Assembly: GCF_001428605.1 (NCBI RefSeq)
Contig: NZ_LMID01000012.1
Coordinates: 417,027-481,026 of the forward strand
Direction of reading: 5' to 3'
Source of the DNA: Sphingomonas sp. Root720
Lineage (GTDB): Bacteria > Pseudomonadota > Alphaproteobacteria > Sphingomonadales > Sphingomonadaceae
Length of the DNA: 64,000 bases
A program made the position numbers and the translations under genes. The notes under the pieces were generated by a model. The model saw only the letters and a program-made list of their open reading frames with translations, did no database searches and was not told the origin of the DNA. This document shows, in pieces, positions 36,244-46,059 of the stretch (within the stretch, counting starts at the first letter, position 1; each line of letters begins with the position of its first letter).

Positions 36244-37467
36244 ATGGACCGTTCCCCGCTCGCCCCCGCCGCCTTTCCCGATCTGCCGCCGGTCGCCGGG
36301 GTGCGCATCGCGGTGGCGCGCGCGGGCTACAAGGCATGGGACCGGGCCGACCTGACCTATGCCGCGCTCGACGAGGGCACCATCGTCGCCGGGGTGACGA
36401 CCACCAGCAAATGCCCCTCGCCCGAGGTCGAATGGTGCCGGGCCGCGCTGCCGCTCGGCAAGGCGCGCGCGCTGGTCGTCAACGCCGGCAATTCGAACGC
36501 CTTCACCGGCAATCGCGGCCGCGCCGCGGTCGAGGCGATCACCGCGCGGGTCGCCGGCGCGGTCGGCTGCCGGCCGTCGGACGTGTTCGTCGCGTCGACC
36601 GGGGTGATCGGCGTGCCGCTGCCGATCGACAAGGCCGAGGCCGGGATCGATGCGGTGCTCCAGGCGCCCGCCGCCAGCTGGGAGGAGGCCGCCGCGACGA
36701 TCATGACCACCGACACCTTCGCCAAGGCGGCGCATGCCTCGGCGATGGTCGGCGGCACCCGCGTCGAGCTGGTCGGCATCGTCAAGGGATCGGGCATGAT
36801 CGCGCCCGACATGGCGACGATGCTCGGCTTCGTCTTCACCGACGCGGCGATCGCGCCCGAGCTGCTCCAGGCGATGCTGAACCAGGCGAACGGCAAGAGC
36901 TTCTCCTGCATCACCGTCGACGGCGACACCTCGACCAGCGACACGGTGCTGGCCTTCGCGACCGGCAAGGCGGGCAACGACCGGCTCGAGACGATCGACG
37001 ACGCCGGCGCCGACGCGCTGCAGGCGGCGCTGACCGAGCTCTGCCTCGACCTCGCCCACCTCGTCGTCCGCGACGGCGAGGGCGCGTCGAAGTTCATCGC
37101 GGTTTCCGTCGAGGGCGCCGACAGCGACGCGAGCGCGCACCGCATCGCCCTGTCGATCGCCAATTCGCCGCTGGTGAAGACCGCGATCGCTGGCGAGGAC
37201 GCCAATTGGGGCCGGGTGGTGATGGCGGTCGGCAAGGCCGGCGAGCCCGCCGAGCGCGACCGGCTGTCGATCCGATTCGGCGCGACCCAGGTGGCCACCG
37301 GCGGCTTGGCGGTCGAGGGCTATGACGAGGCGCCGGTCGCCGCCCACCTCAAGGGACGGGAGATCGAGATCGGCGTCGACATCGGCCTCGGCAACGGTCG
37401 CGCGACGGTTTGGACCTGCGACCTGACGCACGGCTATATCTCGATCAACGCCGACTATCGGAGCTGA
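36244..37467 (+). CDS. argJ: Bifunctional glutamate N-acetyltransferase / amino-acid acetyltransferase
   Basis: ArgJ moves acetyl from N-acetylornithine to glutamate in the cyclic arginine pathway, and some forms also use acetyl-CoA. The 407-residue precursor is cut before the catalytic Thr in KGSGMIAPDMATMLGF. It has NAGNSNAFTG and the ending GYISINADYRS. argB at 48.2 kb belongs to the same pathway. It stands alone. A palindromic element follows. Confidence 0.97.
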   Translation: MDRSPLAPAAFPDLPPVAGVRIAVARAGYKAWDRADLTYAALDEGTIVAGVTTTSKCPSPEVEWCRAALPLGKARALVVNAGNSNAFTGNRGRAAVEAITARVAGAVGCRPSDVFVASTGVIGVPLPIDKAEAGIDAVLQAPAASWEEAAATIMTTDTFAKAAHASAMVGGTRVELVGIVKGSGMIAPDMATMLGFVFTDAAIAPELLQAMLNQANGKSFSCITVDGDTSTSDTVLAFATGKAGNDRLETIDDAGADALQAALTELCLDLAHLVVRDGEGASKFIAVSVEGADSDASAHRIALSIANSPLVKTAIAGEDANWGRVVMAVGKAGEPAERDRLSIRFGATQVATGGLAVEGYDEAPVAAHLKGREIEIGVDIGLGNGRATVWTCDLTHGYISINADYRS

Positions 37468-37482
37468 TGTCTTCCCCATTGC

Positions 37483-37563
37483 CGTCATTCCAGCGAAAGC
37501 TGGAATCTCCCTTCTTCCTTCGGTGGAAAAGGCAGTGAGATCCCGGCTTTCGCCGGGATGACG
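37483..37563. repeat. Palindromic intergenic element, copy 6
   Basis: This 81-bp element follows argJ. Left arm CGTCATTCCAGCGAAAGCTGG and right arm CCGGCTTTCGCCGGGATGACG are the best-matched inverted arms of the family here. Confidence 0.85.
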
Positions 37564-37606
37564 GCGGAGAGGCAGGGCATCTTCCTCGACCGCAAAGGAG
37601 ACCTGC

Positions 37607-38218
37607 ATGTCGCTGATCATCTGGGGCCGGCTCAACTCGCACAACGTCAAGAAGGTCGCCTGGCTCGCCGTCGAGGCGGGCATAGCGCATGAGCGGCGCG
37701 ACGTCGGCGGTCCGTTCGGTTTCACCGACGCCTATCTGGCGATGAACCCCAACCGGCTGATCCCGACGATCGAGGACGACGGCTTCGTGCTGTGGGAGTC
37801 GAACGCGATCCTGCGCTATCTCGCGGCCCGCTATGCGCCCGCGCTCTGGCCGGCCGATCCGCGCGTCCGCGCGCTCGGCGACCGGTGGATGGACTGGCAG
37901 TTCGCCTATGCCGGCGCGCAGATCGACGCCTTCGTCAACCTGGTCCGCAAGGCTCCGGCCGATCGCGACATGGCGGCGGTCGCGGCCTCGGCGGAAAAGG
38001 CCGGCGCGATGATGGCGATCCTCGACGCGGCGCTGGCCGAGCGGCCCTGGCTGTCGGGCGACGCCTTCGGCATCGGCGACATTCCGATGGGGGTCTATGC
38101 GCACACATGGTTCTCGCTCGCCATCGAGCGGCCCGATCTTCCCCACGTCGCCGGCTGGTATGCGCGGCTGCGCGAACGGCCGGGCTATGCCGACGCCGTT
38201 ATGATCCCGCTGAGCTGA
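37607..38218 (+). CDS. Glutathione S-transferase family protein
   Basis: The 203-residue protein has a thioredoxin-like N-terminal domain with VKKVAWLAVEAG and the cis-Pro region NRLIPTIEDDGFVLWESNAILRYL, then an all-helical GST C-terminal domain. Substrate is unknown. AAAGGAG lies 6 bp before ATG 37607. It is 7 bp upstream of the phosphatase-family gene. Confidence 0.9.
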   Translation: MSLIIWGRLNSHNVKKVAWLAVEAGIAHERRDVGGPFGFTDAYLAMNPNRLIPTIEDDGFVLWESNAILRYLAARYAPALWPADPRVRALGDRWMDWQFAYAGAQIDAFVNLVRKAPADRDMAAVAASAEKAGAMMAILDAALAERPWLSGDAFGIGDIPMGVYAHTWFSLAIERPDLPHVAGWYARLRERPGYADAVMIPLS

Positions 38219-38225
38219 GGCCGCC

Positions 38226-39020
38226 ATGCACCCTCTTCACGAACCCGTCGCCGCCCTGATCCGCGAGGTTGCCCGCGACATCATGATGCCGCGCTTCCGC
38301 AAGCTCGCGACCCATGAGTTCGCCGAGAAGACGCCGGGCGACTTCGTCACCATCGTCGACCGCGAATCGGAGGCGCGGCTGGGCGAGGGGCTCGCGCGAC
38401 TGCTGCCCGAGGCGCGGATCATCGGCGAGGAATCGGCGGCGGCCGATCCGTCGATCGTCGACCATGTCGGCGACGGCACCGCCTGGATCATCGATCCGCT
38501 CGACGGCACCAACAATTTCACCGAGGGCAAGAGCCCCTTCGCGATCATGATCGGCCTCGCCGTCGACGGCGAGCGCGAGGCGGGCTGGATCTACGACCCG
38601 GTGCTCGACCGCCTCGTCCACGCGGCGCGGGGGCGCGGGTGCACCGTCAACGGCGAGCGGGTGACGGCGCGACGTTCGGAAGGCGGATTGCCCAAGGCGG
38701 CGACCGCCACCTATTTCATGCCCGAGGACCGCCAGGCCGATGTCCGCCGCCGCGCCGAAGGCAGGCTGGAGATCGTCGACATCCCGCGCTGCGCGGGCGA
38801 GCAATATCCGCGCCTGATGCTGGGGATCAACGATATCGCGCTATTCGAGCGCACCCATGTCTGGGACCACGCTCCCGGTGCGCTGATGCTGGAGGAGGCG
38901 GGCGGCATGATCGCCCGCAACGACGGCTCGCCCTATCGCCTCGACGTGCCCGGCAAGGGCGCGATCGCCGCCAGCACGCCCGAGCTGTGGGCGCTGGCGA
39001 AAGAGGTGCTGTTCGATTGA
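38226..39020 (+). CDS. Inositol-monophosphatase-family phosphatase
   Basis: The 264-residue enzyme has the family's metal motifs IIGEESAAADPS, WIIDPLDGTNNF and HVWDHAPGALMLEEAGG. Members hydrolyse inositol-1-phosphate, 3'-phosphoadenosine phosphates or histidinol phosphate (HisN). A HisN role is possible because the His operon here has only the monofunctional HisB, but this is inference. It is 7 bp downstream of the GST gene. Confidence 0.88.
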   Translation: MHPLHEPVAALIREVARDIMMPRFRKLATHEFAEKTPGDFVTIVDRESEARLGEGLARLLPEARIIGEESAAADPSIVDHVGDGTAWIIDPLDGTNNFTEGKSPFAIMIGLAVDGEREAGWIYDPVLDRLVHAARGRGCTVNGERVTARRSEGGLPKAATATYFMPEDRQADVRRRAEGRLEIVDIPRCAGEQYPRLMLGINDIALFERTHVWDHAPGALMLEEAGGMIARNDGSPYRLDVPGKGAIAASTPELWALAKEVLFD

Positions 39021-39141
39021 ACGCCCCAGCCCTCGCCCCTTGGGGAGAGGGTTGGGAGAGAGGCAAGGCTGGAGGCCATCGATGCGCTCCAGATCATTCC
39101 CTCTCCCCGGCCCTCTTCCGCAAGCGGAGAGGGAGCGCTTC
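39021..39141. terminator. Convergent GC-rich hairpins, probable bidirectional terminator
   Basis: Two inverted repeats lie between the convergent phosphatase and trxA genes. One is CCCTCGCCCC/GGGGAGAGGG near 39031-39052; the other is CCCTCTTCCGC (39111-39121) with GCGGAGAGGG (39124-39133). No long T-run follows, so factor-independent termination is only likely. Confidence 0.4.
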
Positions 39142-39462
39142 TTAAAGCTCGCCTTCCAGCCAACCCTTGAGCTGGCTCTTCGGCGCGGCGCCGACCTTGG
39201 TCGCGATCGGCTGGCCGTTCTTGAACAGGATCATCGTCGGGATGCCGCGGACGCCATAACGGCCGGGGGCGTCGGGATTGTCGTCGATGTTGATCTTGGC
39301 GATCGTCACCTTCTCGCCAAGCTCCTCGGCGATTTCCTCCAGCGCCGGGCCGATCATCTTGCACGGGCCGCACCACTCGGCCCAGAAATCGACGAGGACG
39401 GGCTTCTCGGCACTGATGACGTCGTCGTGGAAGGACGAGTCGGTGATCGCTTTGGTGGGCAT
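39142..39462 (-). CDS. trxA: Thioredoxin
   Basis: Thioredoxin reduces disulfides in cytoplasmic proteins. The 106-residue product has the active site [10 protein letters not shown], the cis-Pro in RGIPTMILF and full length. It is downstream of addA on the minus strand, 52 bp away; in alphaproteobacteria addB-addA-trxA is a common order. Confidence 0.97.
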   Translation of the reverse strand: MPTKAITDSSFHDDVISAEKPVLVDFWAEWCGPCKMIGPALEEIAEELGEKVTIAKINIDDNPDAPGRYGVRGIPTMILFKNGQPIATKVGAAPKSQLKGWLEGEL

Positions 39463-39514
39463 GATGAACGCTCCTTGGTTACGGATCCTGATGTAAGCGG
39501 GCCTTCCGGCAGTC

Positions 39515-42500
39515 TCAACGGCCTTCGCCCTGCTTTTGCTCCTGCCCCCTAAAGCCGGGCTTGTGCGCCTCCAGCACGGCGGCGGGCAGGTCGATCAGGG
39601 TCGGGCCGGCCGTATAGAGCAGCGCCGCCTCGACCATCCGCCCCGGGAAGATCACGCCCAGCGCGGCGGCATAGGCGCTCATCTGGCGCAGATGGTGGCG
39701 CGGCGCGGCGGCGAGGTCGGCGGGCGCGCGACGGCCGGTCTTGAAGTCGACGACGAGGATGCGGTCGGCGGTGACGAGCAGTCGGTCGACCGTCCCGGCG
39801 ATCACCTTCCCGTCGACCACCGCCGCGACCGGCGCCTCGGCGAGCGCGTCGGGGCCGAAGATCGCGGCGAAGCGCGGATCGGCGATGACCGTGCAGGCAT
39901 CCTCGGCCAGCGCGCGGGCGACGTCCTCGTCCTCGACCCCGGCCGATCGCAGCAGCCAGTGCCGGGCGGCCTCGCGGCGCCGGACGGGCGGGACGGCGGG
40001 CAGCCGTTCGAACAGGGCGTGGAGCAGCGTGCCGCGCCGCGCCGCCGCGCGCATCGCGGCCGAGGGCGGCGGATCGGGCACGTCGTCGAGCCCGAGCGAG
40101 GAGGGCGCCAGCGGGCGCGGCGGGCGCGCCTCGGCGGCGGCAGGGCGGCGCAGCCAGGCGGGCTCGGCCAGCACCGGCGTCTCGCCGCGCCGCCGGGCGG
40201 GGGCCGCCGCGCCGGTCGCGGCGACGCTGCCGTGATAATGATAGGCGTGGGTCCAGAGCGCATCCTCGACGGGCTCGGAACCGAGCCCCGCCATCGCCCG
40301 CTCGATCGCCTGGTACCAGCTCGCCGCCGGCGGGACGCCGCGCGCGCGGACGCCCAGCGTGCCGCCGATCACCAGATGCTCCTGCGCGCGGGTGAGCGCG
40401 ACATAGAGGAGGCGCCAATGCTCCTGCCGCTCGCGCTGCTTGAGGGTCTCGCTGTCCCCGCGCAGCGCCTCGACCATCTCCGCTCTGCGCGGGCGCAGCA
40501 CCGGCACGGGCAGGGCACCCTCCTCGATCGCCCAGTCGAGCCCGCGCTGGGGGCTGAGGTCGGGATCGGCGGTCGCGTCGGCAAGGATGACGAGCGGCGC
40601 TTCGAGGCCCTTCGAGCCGTGGACCGTCATCACCCGCACCGCGTCGAGCGGGGCGGACGGATCGCGGGTGATCTCGACGTCGCCGCGATCGAACCAGTCG
40701 AGGAATCGCTGAAGGGTAGCTGTCGCGCTCCCCTCGAACTGGAGCGCGGCGCCGAGCAATTCGTCGATCGGATCGCGGGCCTCGGCCCCCAGCCGTCGCA
40801 GCAGCTTGCGCCGCCCGTCGAGCGGTCCGGTCAGCAGGTTCTCGAGGAAGCGATAGGGGGTGGTGAAGTCGGCGCGGGCGAGGATCGCGTCGAGCGCGGC
40901 GACGGTGCCGGCGTCGCCCTTCGCGCGCACCGCGTCGATCAGTGCCCCCCGGCGGCCGAAGCCGACCCGGTAGAGTTCGTCCTGCGCCCAGCCGAACAGC
41001 GGCGAGACGAGCAACGCGGCGAGGCTGAGGTCGTCCTCGCGCTGGACGGCGAAGCGGACCGCGGCGAGCAGGTCCTTGACGACCAGCGGCGCGGTCAGTC
41101 GCAGCCGGTCGACGCCGGCCACCGGTACCTGCTCGGCGTGGAGCCGGGCGACGATCAGCGAGGCGAGGTCGGCGCGGCGGCGGACGAGGATCAATATGTC
41201 CTCGGGCCGGATCGGGCGCTTCTTGCTCGCCAGCCACAGCCCCTCGTCGATCCAGGCGCGGACCTGCCGGGCGAGGCGCGACGCATAGGCACGGGTGGCG
41301 TCGTCGATGAAGCCCTCCTCGCCCTCGTCGTCGACCGCCTCGTCGATCGACAGCGGCTTCAGCAGGGTCACCCGGCCCGGCATCGCATGGTGCGCGGCGT
41401 GGCGCTCGGCCGGGGTGAACAGCCCCATCTCCTCATGGCCGAGATCGGCGATCAGCCGGTCGACCAGCTCGAGCACCGCGGGGGCCGAGCGGAAGCTGCG
41501 GTCGAGCGACAGGTCGAGGAATTCGCGGTCGACCTGCAGCGCCTTGAGCGCGAAGCTCAGCCGGGCGCGCTCGAACTCGACCGGGTCGGTGCCCTGGAAG
41601 CCGAAGATCGCCTGCTTGAAGTCGCCGACGGTGAAGATGGTGCGCGCCGCCCCGCCGCGCGCGCCGGCGCCGACGAAGAACTCCTCGGCCAGCCGGCCGA
41701 CGATCGCCCATTGGTCGGCATTGGTGTCCTGCGCCTCGTCGACGAGGATATGGTCGGTCTGCTGGTCGAGCTTGTAGCGTACCCAGTCGCCCATGCCCGG
41801 CTCGTCGAGCAGCCGGACGGTGGCGCGGATCAGGTCGTCGAAGTCGACGAGCCCGGCGGCGCGCTTGGCCTCGGCATAGGCGCGGGCATAGGCCTGTCCG
41901 GCGCGCAGCCCGGCGCCGATCGCGGCGGCCAGCTCGGCGCGCGCGCGCCAGCCGAGCAGCCGGCCGATCTGGTCGGCCAGCCGGGTGCAATGGTCGGGAT
42001 AGCCGGCATCGGCCTTGAGCAGGCCCGCCTGATATTTGCGCGGCTCCATGTCCTTGGTCAGGACGACGTTGACGACATCCTTCAGCCGTTCGGCGCGCTG
42101 CTTCGGACCGGCGGCGACGAAGGCGGCGACGATGTCGGCGTCGCGCAAGCCGCTGGCGGTGCCCCAGGCGGCGTTGACCCGGGCGACGGCGTGGAAGCAG
42201 TCGAGGTCGAGATCGGCGCAGGCGCGCTCGATCGCCTCCTCGACGTCGCCGAGCGGCACGTCGAAGGCATGGCGCAGCCGCGGCTCGATCGCCTCGCGCG
42301 GGCCGAGCGCGGCCAATGCGTCGGGCGCGCGGGCGCAGTCGAGCAGATACCCCTCGGCGCCGCCCTCGCCGAGCCGCAGGCTCAGCGCCTGGACGTCGCG
42401 GATCAGCCCCTGGTCGCCGCCGCGCGACGCGCCGTCGAGCAGCTCCGCGAGGGTACGGCGGGCGAGCGCGGCTTCCTCGCGGCCCTCGATCGGGCGAAAG

Positions 42501-42943
42501 CCCGGGGTCAGCCCCGCCTCGGCCGGGAAGCCCGCGAGCAGCGTCTGGCAGAAGGCGTGGATCGTCTGGATGCGCAGGCCGCCGCCGGGGGCTTCCAGCA
42601 CCCGCGCGAACAATTGCCGCGCGCGCTTGAGCGCCTCGGGGCCGGCGTCCTCGCCCAGCCGGCCGAGGTCGCGGGTCAGCTTCAGGTCGTCCTTCTCGCC
42701 GGCCCAATGGGCAAGGCGGCGGTGGATGCGCTCGGCCATCTCGGCCGCGCCCGCCTTGGTGAAGGTCAGGCAGAGGATCGAATCGGGCGAGGCGCCGCCG
42801 AGCAGCAGGCGCAGCACCCGCGCGGTCAGCACATGGGTCTTGCCGGTGCCGGCCGAGGCCGACAGCCAGACGAGCTCGGCAGGATCGGAGGCGGCGCGCT
42901 GCTGCGGCTGCAGCGGATCGAGCGGCTTCAGGCGGCCGCTCAT
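39515..42943 (-). CDS. addA: AddA helicase-nuclease of double-strand break repair
   Basis: AddA is the UvrD-type helicase and nuclease subunit of AddAB, which resects double-strand breaks for RecA. The 1142-residue product has Walker [11 protein letters not shown], the motif [14 protein letters not shown], the helicase motif near [13 protein letters not shown] and a C-terminal RecB-like nuclease motif ([13 protein letters not shown]). The ATG at 42943 overlaps the addB stop by 4 bp. Longer upstream reading is in addB. Confidence 0.96.
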   Translation of the reverse strand: MSGRLKPLDPLQPQQRAASDPAELVWLSASAGTGKTHVLTARVLRLLLGGASPDSILCLTFTKAGAAEMAERIHRRLAHWAGEKDDLKLTRDLGRLGEDAGPEALKRARQLFARVLEAPGGGLRIQTIHAFCQTLLAGFPAEAGLTPGFRPIEGREEAALARRTLAELLDGASRGGDQGLIRDVQALSLRLGEGGAEGYLLDCARAPDALAALGPREAIEPRLRHAFDVPLGDVEEAIERACADLDLDCFHAVARVNAAWGTASGLRDADIVAAFVAAGPKQRAERLKDVVNVVLTKDMEPRKYQAGLLKADAGYPDHCTRLADQIGRLLGWRARAELAAAIGAGLRAGQAYARAYAEAKRAAGLVDFDDLIRATVRLLDEPGMGDWVRYKLDQQTDHILVDEAQDTNADQWAIVGRLAEEFFVGAGARGGAARTIFTVGDFKQAIFGFQGTDPVEFERARLSFALKALQVDREFLDLSLDRSFRSAPAVLELVDRLIADLGHEEMGLFTPAERHAAHHAMPGRVTLLKPLSIDEAVDDEGEEGFIDDATRAYASRLARQVRAWIDEGLWLASKKRPIRPEDILILVRRRADLASLIVARLHAEQVPVAGVDRLRLTAPLVVKDLLAAVRFAVQREDDLSLAALLVSPLFGWAQDELYRVGFGRRGALIDAVRAKGDAGTVAALDAILARADFTTPYRFLENLLTGPLDGRRKLLRRLGAEARDPIDELLGAALQFEGSATATLQRFLDWFDRGDVEITRDPSAPLDAVRVMTVHGSKGLEAPLVILADATADPDLSPQRGLDWAIEEGALPVPVLRPRRAEMVEALRGDSETLKQRERQEHWRLLYVALTRAQEHLVIGGTLGVRARGVPPAASWYQAIERAMAGLGSEPVEDALWTHAYHYHGSVAATGAAAPARRRGETPVLAEPAWLRRPAAAEARPPRPLAPSSLGLDDVPDPPPSAAMRAAARRGTLLHALFERLPAVPPVRRREAARHWLLRSAGVEDEDVARALAEDACTVIADPRFAAIFGPDALAEAPVAAVVDGKVIAGTVDRLLVTADRILVVDFKTGRRAPADLAAAPRHHLRQMSAYAAALGVIFPGRMVEAALLYTAGPTLIDLPAAVLEAHKPGFRGQEQKQGEGR

Positions 42944-45900
42944 CGCCCGTCCTCCGCGCCGCCGCTGCCGCGGCCATACCATTCGTCGAGCCGCATCAGC
43001 TGGTCATAATCGGCATAGGGCGAATATTCGGGGGCGAGCTTGGCGGTGAACGGCTCGGTCCCGGTCAGCCAGCGTTCGATCGCCCCGCTCAGGATCGCGG
43101 CGGCATGGGCGACGAAATCCTGCGGGGCGATGTGCGCCTTGCCGCCGACGGGAGAGCGGATCTGGCCGAAGGCGTCGCGATCCTTCGCCAGCGACCAATA
43201 TTCGAAAGCCAGCGGATCGCCCGCAACCCCATCGAAGCCGCCGCGCGCCGCGATCAGCCCGAGCAGGCCGAGCTGCATCGCATAGCCGGCCTCGACCTGC
43301 GCCGCGCTCGGCGGCTTGCCGGTCTTGTAGTCGACGATCGCCAGGGTGCCGTCGGCGAGCCGGTCGATCCGATCGACCTTGCCCTTCAGGGTGATCCCCG
43401 CGATCTCGGTCGTTCCGTCGAGCTCGGCGGCGATCGGGCGGCGGCCCTGCGCCCGCTCCTCGCGCATCCGGTCGGCGACCCACTCCAGCGCCGCCTTCAG
43501 CCGGGGTTCCCAGAGCGCCTGCATCACCGGATGGGCGGCCATGGCGCGCAGCATCGCCTCGGCCCTGGGGACCAGCCGGTCGGGGTCGCAATCGTCCTGC
43601 TTCATCCAGGCTTCGAACACCGCATGGACGGCGGTGCCGCGCCAGGCCGGGGTCGGATCGGCGTCGACCGCGTCGAGCGGCCGGAGCTGGAGCATCGCGT
43701 CGGCGTAGAAGGCGAACGGATCGGCCTGCAGCCGGTCGAGCTTGGTGACGGCGATGACCTTCGGCCGGTCGGCGGCGGGGGGCGCGGGCTCGGGCCGCCT
43801 GAGAAACTGGCGGTCCGCCGGCCGATCGATCGCCGCCGCCCAGTTGGGCAGGCGGTGCTCCCTGGTGATCCCGCCGGTCATGGCTTCGAGCCGCAGCCAG
43901 AAGCGCGAGGCGATGGTCGGGGCGCGGGCGTCGCGGCGGGCGCGGGTGACGATCAGCTCGGGCGCGCCCAGCGCCATCGCGAAGTCGTGCGCCGCCAGGC
44001 CGATCCGCGTCTCCAGCCCGCCGAGGCCCAGCTCGGCGCGGATGCGCGGGGCGAGCCAGGGGTCGGGGCTCGGCAGCGCCGGCCACACGCCCTCGTTGAG
44101 CCCGCCCAGCACCATCAGGTCGGCATGCTGGAGCCGCGCCTCGAGCAGGCCCCAGATCGACAGGCGCGGATGGCCGCCCTGCGGCGGGCGGACGGCGACC
44201 GCATCCATCAGCAGCCGGAGCGTGGGGGCGAGCCCGGCCGGCTCGAAGGCGGCCGGGCCGATCGGCGCCCAGGCCTCGAGCTCGGCGATCAGGTCGGCGG
44301 CGGCGCGGCCGTCGGGCCCCCCCCAGGCGGGATCGCCGGCGAGGGTAGCGATGCCCTCGCGGACGGCGGCGAGGAGAGCTTGCAGGCTGTTTCCTTCTCC
44401 CCGTCCCTCCAGCGGAGGCGCCGGGGGTGGGTTATCGCTCCGGGAAAATGCCCCCTCCAGCGGCTCCAGCAACGGCCGAACCTCGTCCCACCAGGCGATC
44501 GCCGGCGCCCGCGCACGTCTGGCATGGCCGTCGCCGTCGCGCAGATAGCGGGTGATGCCGTCGATCCCGGCGGGCGGGCGGGGTCCGCGCAGGGCGATGT
44601 CGAGCTTGCGCACCCCGTCGAGCCAGGCGCCCCGCGCGTCGCCGCGGCGGACCAGCGGGTGCTTGAGCAGGGCGAGCAGCGGCACCGGCGCGAAGCCCTC
44701 GGCCGCCGCTTCGGCGACCGCCAGCAACAGCGTGCCGGCCGGGGTCAGCGACAGCGGCGTGCCCGCCGAATCGTCGGCGACGATGCCCCAGCGGGCGAGA
44801 TGGGCGGCGACGCGGCGCGCGAGCACCCGGTCGGGGGTGACGAGCGCGGCGGTGCGGCCCGGCGTCTCGATCGCCTCGCGCAGCGCGATCGCGATCACCT
44901 GCGCCTCCTCGGCCGGGTTGGCCAGCTCGATCGCGCGGACCCCGCTCAGCCGCCGCTCGGCGGGCGGCAGCCGATGCCATTTGTCGGTGAAGGCGGCGGG
45001 CGCCATCGCATTGGCGATCGCCCTGGAGCGGACCGCGCGGGCATCGCGCCCGCCGCCCCAGCGCCAGATCTCGACCTCGGCGCGGCCCACCCCCATCCGG
45101 TCGAGCAGCCGCTTGAGCGCATATTGCGGGTGGCTTTCCAGCGGGCGCGGCGGCCGGCTGCCGTCGTCGCCAGGCTCGTGCGGGCCGAGCGCCTGCCATT
45201 CCTCATCGTCGGAGACGGTGTCGAGGCCGGGCAGCACCACCATGCCCTGCGGCAGCCGCGCGACGATGCCGAGCAGCCGGGCGACCGCCGGGGTCGTGCT
45301 GCTGACGCCGGCGGCGATGACGGGTCCGGGCGGCGGGCGCAGGCGCCAGCCGCGCGCGACCCGGTCGAGCAGCCGGTTGCGCCGCTCGGCCAGGTCGATC
45401 CGCCCGCGCGCCGCCAGTTCGGCGGGCCAGCGGGTCAGGATGGTGTCGAGCATCGCCAGCGAGCGCTGCCAATGCTCGGACAGTTCGGGCAGCGAGACGA
45501 GGTCGCGCAGCCGGGCCGGCGGAACCTGCTCGATCAGCAGCTGGTCGAGCGTGCGGCCGAGCTCGCCGGCCAGCCGGATCGCCTCACCGCCGTCGATCGG
45601 GTCGCCCGCCGCGGCGCGCGCCTCGCCCGTCAGGCGTGCCAGGATCATCTGCCGTTCGAGCGGATCGATCGCGGGCGGGATCGGCTCCTCGGCGTCCTCG
45701 CCGATCGGATCGAGCAGCCCGCCGAGCCGCTCGTCCAGCTCGGGATCGCCGATCGCGACCAGGCGGGGCAGCAGCAGCCCGCCCTCCGCGCGGCGCACGA
45801 AGGCATCGCTGATCGCGCGGGCGGCGCGATTGTTGGGGACGAGCAGCGTCGTGCGGGCCAGCGCGATCGGATCGGGGCCATGGTGCGCGACCAGACCGGC

Positions 45901-45960
45901 CGCCAGGGCATCGGCGAAGGCGCGGTGGGCGGGAATGGTGAAGACGGCGGGGCGGGTCAT
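42940..45960 (-). CDS. addB: AddB subunit of the double-strand break repair complex
   Basis: AddB partners AddA and carries the second nuclease domain. The 1006-residue product has an inactive-helicase-like N-terminal region and the nuclease motif VDYKTGKPPSAAQVEAGYAMQLGLL region near the C-terminus. Only one Cys is visible, so the Fe-S cluster of Bacillus AddB is lacking. Residues about 507-523 are repeat-like (see below). The ATG at 45960 is used; a GTG at 45972 adds four residues. First gene of the operon. Confidence 0.94.
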   Translation of the reverse strand: MTRPAVFTIPAHRAFADALAAGLVAHHGPDPIALARTTLLVPNNRAARAISDAFVRRAEGGLLLPRLVAIGDPELDERLGGLLDPIGEDAEEPIPPAIDPLERQMILARLTGEARAAAGDPIDGGEAIRLAGELGRTLDQLLIEQVPPARLRDLVSLPELSEHWQRSLAMLDTILTRWPAELAARGRIDLAERRNRLLDRVARGWRLRPPPGPVIAAGVSSTTPAVARLLGIVARLPQGMVVLPGLDTVSDDEEWQALGPHEPGDDGSRPPRPLESHPQYALKRLLDRMGVGRAEVEIWRWGGGRDARAVRSRAIANAMAPAAFTDKWHRLPPAERRLSGVRAIELANPAEEAQVIAIALREAIETPGRTAALVTPDRVLARRVAAHLARWGIVADDSAGTPLSLTPAGTLLLAVAEAAAEGFAPVPLLALLKHPLVRRGDARGAWLDGVRKLDIALRGPRPPAGIDGITRYLRDGDGHARRARAPAIAWWDEVRPLLEPLEGAFSRSDNPPPAPPLEGRGEGNSLQALLAAVREGIATLAGDPAWGGPDGRAAADLIAELEAWAPIGPAAFEPAGLAPTLRLLMDAVAVRPPQGGHPRLSIWGLLEARLQHADLMVLGGLNEGVWPALPSPDPWLAPRIRAELGLGGLETRIGLAAHDFAMALGAPELIVTRARRDARAPTIASRFWLRLEAMTGGITREHRLPNWAAAIDRPADRQFLRRPEPAPPAADRPKVIAVTKLDRLQADPFAFYADAMLQLRPLDAVDADPTPAWRGTAVHAVFEAWMKQDDCDPDRLVPRAEAMLRAMAAHPVMQALWEPRLKAALEWVADRMREERAQGRRPIAAELDGTTEIAGITLKGKVDRIDRLADGTLAIVDYKTGKPPSAAQVEAGYAMQLGLLGLIAARGGFDGVAGDPLAFEYWSLAKDRDAFGQIRSPVGGKAHIAPQDFVAHAAAILSGAIERWLTGTEPFTAKLAPEYSPYADYDQLMRLDEWYGRGSGGAEDGR
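44391..44440. repeat. Repeat-like segment read in frame inside addB
   Basis: On the coding strand the DNA reads AACCCACCCCCGGCGCCTCC and then a GGAGGG inverted part; the protein is NPPPAPPLEGRGEG. Such CTCC/GGAG palindromes are intergenic elsewhere in this window. It sits between the helicase-like and nuclease-like parts of AddB. Confidence 0.5.
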
Positions 45961-46059
45961 GGATCGGGCCACTCTAGCCGTTCGGGGTCGGAGGGGAAGC
46001 GGGGAGTGGCCCCCTGGCCGGAAGACGGAGGAGGAGGAGGAGGGTTGCGCGGTTCGCCC

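Noticed and set aside
39536..43009. A long open frame on the plus strand opposite addA
   Set aside because: It is antisense to addA, which has all helicase motifs. Composition is that of a GC-rich shadow frame.
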